From Diphasiastrum complanatum (lineage: Eukaryota > Streptophyta > Lycopodiopsida > Lycopodiales > Lycopodiaceae): a stretch of 64,000 bases of DNA. Shown piece by piece: positions 56,849-64,000 of this stretch. The notes under the pieces were generated by a model. That model had not been told where the DNA came from, did not search any database, and saw only the letters and a list, made by a program, of their open reading frames with translations. Each line of letters starts with the position of its first letter. Position 1 is the first letter of the stretch. The stretch covers positions 48,000,510 to 48,064,509 of the forward strand of contig CM055095.1 in NCBI GenBank assembly GCA_029204225.1, given 5' to 3'. A program made the position numbers and the translations under genes.

Positions 56849-59800
56849 ATGAGCAGGTGGAGCGGTTGCAAATGGATTCCTGGCTTGAGGCTGTGTTGTG
56901 TGGTTCTGTTTCTGGAATGTGTGATGGTAAATTGCCAGACGGATCCAGGAGACTTGGCTATCTTGCAATCCTTTGTGAAGAGCCTGAGCAATCCAGAGGT
57001 GCTGGGCTGGAGTGGCAACGATCCTTGTGGAAGCAGCTGGCGTTTCATCCAATGCCTAGGAACTAAAATCACGGGCATATCTGCATCGGGTGTTGGGCTG
57101 CGAGGGATGCTAACGCCGGATTTGAACAAGCTCTCGCAGTTGCGATACCTTGGATTGCAGAAAAATTCTTTCTCTGGGCCTCTGCCTTCTCTCAATGGCC
57201 TCCAAGCTCTGCAGACCGTGTATCTGGATGATAATAATTTTGATACAATCCCAGCTGATTTTTTCAAAGGATTGAGCGGCTTGCAGGCAATTTATCTTGA
57301 CTACAACAATCTGAATGCAAGCACAGGTTGGATATTGCCCCCAGATGTTGGTGATTGCAAGCTCCTTCTGAATCTGTCTCTCACCAATACTAGCTTGAGT
57401 GGATCGATTCCAGCATTTTTGGGCAGTATGCCGAGCTTGAAAGTACTGAATCTGGCCTACAACAAGCTCAGCGGTGGGATCCCGTCTTCCTTCAGCGGTT
57501 CTAATCTGGTGCAGCTTCAAGCAAACAACATGCTTCTGACTGGCCCCATTGATGCAGTGGGCAACATGCCCAACCTAGTGCAGCTATGGCTTCAAGTAAA
57601 TGAAATCTCAGGTACCGTCCCCGTGGGGTTAAGCAATGCTGCTATTCTACAGGATCTTAGGCTCAACGACAATCGATTGACAGGTCTTATCCCTGTAAAT
57701 CTCACCGGCTTGCCACTGAAAATATTCACAGTTAAGAACAATCAGCTGGTTGGTCCGATTCCATCATTTAATTCTGCTGTAAATTTCTCGTATTTTGGTA
57801 ACAATTTCTGTCAATCCACTCCTGGGATTGCTTGTGCACTGGAGGTAACTGCTCTGCTGAGTTTCATTGGAGCTGTCGGCTATCCTACCAGCATAGTATC
57901 AACCTGGACAGGTAACAACCCTTGCACTGGATGGCAAGGTTTAGCTTGCGATTTATCTGGGCATGTTTCTTCGATAAGTCTTTCCAATTCTCAGTTGGCT
58001 GGGACAATTTCGCCAGCGCTTGCTGATCTATCCGCTCTTGTTAATGTGAAACTCAACAACAACAATCTTACTGGAACAATTCCAACGAGACTTACAAAAT
58101 TGAAATCCCTTAAACTTCTAGATTTGAGCAACAACGACCTGTCAGGCCCAGTTCCTACCTTTTCACAACAAGTGTCTGTGAATATTCAAGGCAATAAGCA
58201 GGTTAACAAACCACAGGTACCTGCTTCTTCGCCCACACAACCAATATCCTCGCCTCCGACTCAGCCTCAGAATGGAACTCCCTCTGCATCCTCACCACCT
58301 CATGGCGATAATTCAACAACCGCTACAACCCCGTCAACAATTGGGTCCAGCGCTTCAGAGCCTGCTCCAGCTGACAATGGGCCTTCTGGATTTTCTAGCC
58401 ACAAATCTTCTTCTAGTTCCATCGGTGTTGTAATTGGAGCAGCAATGGGGGGATCTGCACTTTTGCTCCTTGCCTTTCTGACCGCTTGCTTTTTCTACAA
58501 GAAAAAACAGCCGGTGCAAGGTTTTACACCTGTTACAGTACATCCTCAAGATTCTGGGTCAGATAGAGATTTTGTAAATGGCGTTGTTGCAATCAATATT
58601 GAAAGCAAAAGGAGTGGAGCTCAGAGTAGAAACCGCAGTGGCTCCAGTGATGTCAAGGTTGTGGAAACTGGAAACCTTGTCATATCAATACAGGTCCTGC
58701 GCAGTGCTACCAATAATTTCTCTGAGGACCGCATTTTAGGGAGAGGAGGCTTTGGGGTCGTATACAAAGGTGTGCTAGATGATGGCACCAACATTGCTGT
58801 CAAGAGAATGGAGGCTGCTGTGGTGAGTAGCAAAGGCCTGAATGAATTTCAAGCTGAGATTGCAGTGCTAACAAAGGTAAGACATCGCCATTTGGTGGCT
58901 CTTCTTGGTTACTGCATCGATGGACATGAAAAACTGCTGGTATATGAGTATCTTTCAAATGGGACGCTTGCACAACACCTCTTTGAGTACATCAGACTGG
59001 GCTGGAAACCCTTAGACTGGAAGAGGAGACTGTCCATTGCACTTGATGTTGCCCGGGGGTTGGAGTACCTTCATGGTCTAGCTCAAGAGAGCTTCATTCA
59101 TAGGGATTTGAAACCATCCAATATTCTTCTTGATGATGATTCTCGTGCCAAGGTTTCTGATTTTGGATTGGTGAAGTTAGCTCCAGAAGGAAAATACTCG
59201 GTAGAAACCAAGTTGGCTGGAACATTTGGATACTTGGCACCTGAATATGCAGGTACTAAGGCTGAGTTTGCTCTCCACTCTCTTTTAAATATGATTCACT
59301 CCTTTTTAAATATGATTTTATTGCTGGTGTCTGCTCTCCTCATGATGATCTCTTCTATCAGCATTATACGTCACCAGTCCAACTACAGCTCTTTTGATCA
59401 ATTTTTGCTGTTTATTCATCAGTTATCATCATGCACTCCGTGTTCTTTGAGCATTTTCTTCTAGTTTCCTGCTACTATTGTGTATGTTGCGCAGACCATC
59501 CTGCTTAGAATTATGCTTTTGAGTAGTTTCTGTAGTTCTAAGGGCAGTAATTTCCTCATGTATAGGCTAGTTTGTTTGAATACGAAGATCCCCCCTCCTA
59601 TAAAAATAAGGCTAAAGGAGTAAGTCAAGTGGTTGAGTCCCTTGTGATACCCACATGGCTCTCTGCTACTCCAAAGATCAATTTTATATATAGAAGAACT
59701 TAAATGCTATATTGCTATTGAAGTATGAGCAGTGCAACATTCCTTTCACATCCTGATGCGCCCTCCAACTTCTCAAAAATCTGAGATCAACTATAGAAAT

Positions 59801-60471
59801 ATGATTATAAAAACAAATCGAGACAAGGTGTGCAGAAATCTATAATCAGTTGACTTTGGACTTATGCCCAAGATTCAGCAAAGAAAATGCTACTTTGAGA
59901 TTGAAAGGCCTGGTTTGTTAAGCTGTCATTCTGCTCTAACAGAGATTTATTTGCTTTTGATGTGGCAGTTACTGGGAGAGTTACTACAAAGGCTGATGTA
60001 TTCAGCTTCGGTGTTGTAATGATGGAACTTATAAGTGGACGAAGGGCTCTAGATGAAACACAATCAGAAGAAAATTTGCATCTAGTAGCATGGTTTCGAC
60101 GTACGCAAACCATTGAGGGCTCTTTTGCCAAGGTCATTGACCCGGCCATGGAGATGAACAGTGAAAGTTTTCAAAGCATCTGTGTAGTAGCTGAGCTTGC
60201 TGGACACTGTGTTGCACGGCAGCCTTACCAACGGCCAGACATGGGTCACGTGGTGAATGTACTCGCTCCACTACTAGAAACCTGGAAACCCACTGATCAA
60301 GAATTGGAAGACGCAGGGGGCATAGATCTAAGTATGCCTCTTCCACAAGCTTTGAAAAGGTGGCAGGCTTCTGAGGATTTTACAATGAATAGCCTGGATG
60401 ACAGCCAGAGAAGTCTTCCTACCAAGCCCGCAGGGTTTGCAAACTCATTCACTTCTGATGATGCCCGCTAA
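56849..60471 (+). CDS. TMK: TMK-like LRR receptor kinase
   Basis: Two exons, 56849-59252 and 59969-60471, joined in frame (GCA G|GT...CAG|TT), encode 968 residues; Arabidopsis TMK1 has about 940. I chose the ATG at 56849 because it precedes a signal peptide ([17 protein letters not shown]) with no stop before it; no earlier in-frame ATG exists. The ectodomain has two LRR blocks separated by the family's non-LRR spacer with paired NNFC and NDPC/NNPC-type cysteines. A Pro/Ser/Thr-rich stretch leads to a membrane helix at about residues 524-547. The kinase has GRGGFGVV (from ~632), K652, HRD 751-753, DFG from D771 and APEYA at the exon junction. The C-terminus ([23 protein letters not shown]) is diagnostic of TMK. 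TMKs act at the plasma membrane in auxin signalling. All kinase motifs are intact. Confidence 0.95.
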
Positions 60472-63456
60472 TGCAGTCGGTCAGATTTGCGAGTATATGA
60501 ATTGTTCAGGCCTTCGTGAAGCAGTCTGCTTTTTTTTCAAATGTAGAACTTTTCTCCTTATAATATTTTGGATAGGAAAATAGTTTTAGGCCTCTGTAAG
60601 TCTCCTACTTTTTGCATTCTGTATGATAGAGCGATAGTTGGGTCAATGGTTTTGCACGTAAGCGTCTTCCAATGTTTTTCCAGAGGCATGCCAGGTTTTT
60701 CACTTATATAAAAACCCTATTGTTTGATGCTGCAATAAATCTAATCCAAGTGCATTTTGATACAGGGACTTTTAGAAGTCTTACTTTAGCCAGTCAGTAT
60801 AAAGCCTCAAGTATAACCGGTGGAGATCCCACTTTCTGTATTGGCACGGACAGACTTTTTCATAAGGCTATGTTCATTGAAGACCGTACAATTCACTGAT
60901 AGCATAGCATTGATATTCTGCTTAATTCAATCCATAGATAAGCCATTGTCATTCTTAAGAATTTCTGTTTCCTCTTTTCAGCAACTGGAATGAACAGAAA
61001 AATCCAAACTTATGGTGATGTATATAGAATTTAAACTGATTTTCCGGAAAGCCATGTAATCATGCTCTCATGTGATCAAACTGTATCCTGGGCTGACATC
61101 CACCATTGAAGTGATTTCTGTCTTTAGCTACAGCTCCTTCAGCTCTAGAAGGGCAGAAACCTTCTGGAATCCATTCCTTGCCTGCGAGACTCGGGGCATC
61201 AAATACATGGGAGCATTTCTCAAGACTTTCTTGGCAAGGCAATACAAGCTGCCAGAAACAATGTTGATATACTCCCTCCCTAGTGCCAGAAAGATGGACT
61301 GAACATTAAGTTGTAAAGAGGGAGTGCTTATATAAGATTTAATGAATTTTCTTGTTATGTCCATTTATTCTGTTCTTTTTTTTCAGGCTTATGACTGCAA
61401 CAACTCTTTATGTCAATAACTTATGTTTGTTGCTATCTATAATTCAGCTGAATCTATGAGAGAAGCTCTTTAGTCACACATAAGGAAGATACTCATGACA
61501 AAAGATTCCAAGTTGAAGGACGGTTGGGTGGTCTAGCATCAGGAAATTGAGTAGGCAAAAAGTATTCAAAATCAAACTCGCTTGGTTGTTGATAGGTGAT
61601 AATGGAGGATTCGCTTGAGTGCAGATGGTATTGTAAACCCTGGGATCAAATAGATGCTAGCAGCTACAAGACCTGTACATGGCTTAAGTTCTAGAATCAA
61701 GAGCAGAATTTTTTCTTGTCTCCTACTTGAAATTTTGTTCTGTAACTATGCCATATAGAGGGATATACACCAAGGTTATGAAAGCAATGATACAATCCTT
61801 GAAACCACTTACAGCTGGTTAATTTTTTAGGAAGAAGGCAATTGAAAATGGAGTCCATGGTTCATGCGTTATCTTTTGTAATATTCTTGGGACTTTGATC
61901 CTTAGCTCCAGTCATGGATGGTGTGGACCTTGTCACGTTGTTATCTGCACAAAAACTTAGATTTCAGCCATCCATGTGTGAGTTCCAAGTTTTACTAAAA
62001 TAAGCATGTGGTGCAGTAGCCGCTAGAACCCAAACTTCATGATTCATGAATCCTATTTTAGACCCTTTCATAAGGCGTCACCAAGTTTTGTTATGTTATT
62101 GACATATATACTATTTAAGGGACCTATATTACTTAAATTTCAAGTGATTGACATTTGAGTCTAATTGTAATATGAGATCATTCAAAGTTTGAAGTCAGCC
62201 CAATACAGTTTGACTTTGAAACCATAATCTTGCTACATCAACAAAAGGGTAGTCCTACATAAAGGGAATTAGATAAGTTGGTAGATCAACTTGTATCCTA
62301 CCTAGATATTCACATCTCATCTAAATGTATTACATGTTGAAATGGTCTAGACTCAACTGTCCAACAGCTGGACAATGGGATTGCAAAAATTAGAAGTAAT
62401 TTCTATAAGTTAGCATTGTGATTTACTCCTAGATTGGAAATGTCATTGAATAAGGATCTGCATACATGTATCATATAAACTCAAATTGCTTAGAAATTGA
62501 TCCTCTTTTTGAATTTGTTCTTTGATGCTTTGAGTCTCTTCATCCCTTTGCATTGACAAGGGGGGAAGGGGGTGGGGTCCAATCTCACCACTTTTTAGCA
62601 CAATGAATTGGGAGTTTATAGGCTTAGTTCAGTAATAAAGTTTGCAATCATCATCTCAACACTCAACTACTCTAATCTACTTATCATCTCAAAAATAGAG
62701 TGGGCATCAGGGGTAGTAAATGTGCTTTGAAATTATATTTTGCGATTTGGATTTTTTGGAAATCCCTATGAATGATTGCATTGTATCGATTATGAATCTT
62801 TGAATTATAATCCATTTACTTGAATTCATAAAAGATATTTTCACAACATGAGTTTTGTGAAAGTACAGTACTTTGGACCTTGAAAGAGTGCATTTAACGC
62901 CTCACAAGAGTGATTGATTGATTGATCATAAAAACAATGCAAACTAGACACTAGATTTTGAGATCTACATCAACAAATTAGCATCTATCAATCAAGAGCA
63001 ACCTTTAATCATTAATCAAGCTCAAACATGTGTGGAACAGTAGATAGTACGGCCTATAGACTTTAAAGAAAAAGTACAAATGACTTTGATTTTGCTTGGA
63101 TCCAAAAAACAACCAGAAACTCGAGTCTTGCTGAGCTCCCAAAAATAATCTAGGTGCTTACTATGGAGAGTCTCCTACATACAAAAGCCTCCTCATTTGT
63201 AAAGTTAGGTGAATTTCCAACATGTAAGAAGGAAGTTAACTTGGCTTTCTTGCCCTAATTTGCCAACTTAGCCTCATTCCTAGAGTCATGCCAAGTAGGT
63301 GGCTAGTTGGTCAATCTCCACCACAAATCTAGGATTTAGGTCCTAGAAAGTAGGAATAACTACCAAATTGACTTGACCTACTCTTTAGACTTGATCTAAC
63401 CTACACTAGGGTAGGTTTCTCACGTGGCTCCATGGCCTCACATGTCTGGGACCCAC
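60472..63456. other. Kinase 3' region and unrecognised sequence
   Basis: The first few hundred bases are probably 3' untranslated sequence (AATAAA-like signals near 60735). After about 61000 the sequence is AT-rich with no recognised domain, LTR or repeat on either strand. Confidence 0.45.
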
Positions 63457-63830
63457 TTATTTACATTTTACATGATTTTTGATTTTTTGACAATTTCTCA
63501 CACTCCAGACATCATTCTTCAAAATGGAACAAACTCCATGCTTAAAGTGGACATCCAAACCACTTTCCAAAAGTTCAGCACTTATCATATTCTTGGTGAT
63601 TGATGGTACAAAAAAAACATTTTTTAGATCCATACTTTTTGAGAATTCTAGACACAAAGAGATGGTACCAACACCATCTATCCTACACTCTTCATCACTT
63701 GTAGTAAATACAAAATTTTTAGCATCATTGAATGAGTGTAAAGTTGAGAAAATGTCCTTTTCACAAGTCATGTCGGACTAGCCCCACTAACAATCCATCA
63801 AGTATCTCTTGAATTGCCATTGCATGTTGG
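63457..63830 (-). pseudogene. Copia protease / pre-integrase fragment, minus strand
   Basis: The minus frame reads MTCEKDIFSTLHSFNDAKNF, then GVGTISLCLEFSKSMDLKNV and FFVPSITKNMISAELLESGL. This is the region just after the Copia protease active site (normally WIVDSGAS.HMT). The active site itself is recognisable in another frame as WIVSGAS near 63795, without the catalytic aspartate. A frameshift and active-site loss therefore make it inactive. Sequence beyond 64000 would hold gag. Confidence 0.75.
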
Positions 63831-63932
63831 TGAGGATGTAGATGCCATCAAGAATAAATCTCCTTCATCCTCCTCTTGCATGTTGGTGAGGATGTAGATG
63901 CCATCAAGAATAGATCTCCTTCATCAGCCTCC
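63821..63932 (+). repeat. Tandem 56-bp duplication
   Basis: TGCATGTTGGTGAGGATGTA starts at 63821 and again at 63877, with near-identical bodies. The unit is not a multiple of three, so it shifts any frame passing through the neighbouring Copia remnant. Confidence 0.9.
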
Positions 63933-64000
63933 TCCTCATGTGCAAGGTTTCCTTGTTTGTCCTCCTCCTCTTGTGCTCTTTGCCTCTTGTAGCATTCGGA

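Noticed and set aside
57110-57520. 136-codon minus-strand frame within the kinase gene
   Set aside because: Antisense shadow of the LRR-coding exon.
59253-59464. Reading the kinase exon through to the stop at 59464
   Set aside because: Sequence after EYA loses kinase similarity at a GT donor and similarity resumes exactly at 59969 after CAG.

Overview
The window is land-plant nuclear DNA dominated by decayed LTR retrotransposons. It carries two recognisable intron-bearing plant genes, a HAK/KUP potassium transporter and a TMK-type LRR receptor kinase. Introns, plant-type Copia and Gypsy elements primed by initiator tRNA-Met, long (GA)n/(TC)n runs and Penelope-like reverse transcriptase remnants suggest a large, repeat-rich genome such as a fern, lycophyte or gymnosperm. 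That placement is inference; no marker here fixes the species.

Layout. 1-15.3 kb: broken Copia and Gypsy pieces, including four members (A-D) of one ~419-bp LTR family at 5.5, 8.6, 11.5 and 12.95 kb, a LINE-type C-terminal tail on the minus strand, and a Copia gag start behind a 24-bp tandem repeat. 17.86-20.9 kb: seven exons of the potassium transporter, without its 5' exons. 21-30.7 kb: mostly unrecognised, with a 58-bp-period array of palindromes at 23.4-24.0 kb and a Copia remnant at 24.1-24.8 kb. 30.7-35.2 kb: Copia halves placed back to back. 35.7-36.9 kb: two unrecognised open frames. 37.4-38.3 kb: a ClpB-type chaperone pseudogene.

38.9-52.8 kb is the most informative region. An unrecognised multi-exon gene has its 3' half on the minus strand (38944-41139) and its 5' half on the plus strand (50567-51399). 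Each half stops exactly at the end of an LTR of the same family (41140-41938 and 51400-52232, in opposite orientation), and both junctions carry the same 5-bp target duplication (CATTT read in element orientation). A non-autonomous LTR element therefore inserted in an exon, and a later inversion separated the two halves. The inversion breakpoints (~45.38 and ~52.45 kb) lie in a Penelope-like reverse transcriptase fragment and carry a ~52-bp inverted duplication, as expected of staggered breaks, plus a templated filler.

53-56.4 kb holds a (TC)64 tract, a miniature TRIM element and a perfect 23-bp-arm hairpin. 56.85-60.47 kb is the complete two-exon TMK-like kinase gene. 60.5-63.4 kb is mostly featureless, and the window ends in a minus-strand Copia protease fragment.

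The genes do not form a pathway. The transporter (K+ uptake) and the kinase (TMK proteins are known for cell-surface auxin signalling) are independent loci in a sea of transposons. Coordinates of degenerate elements are approximate, and all family calls come from reading motifs by eye.
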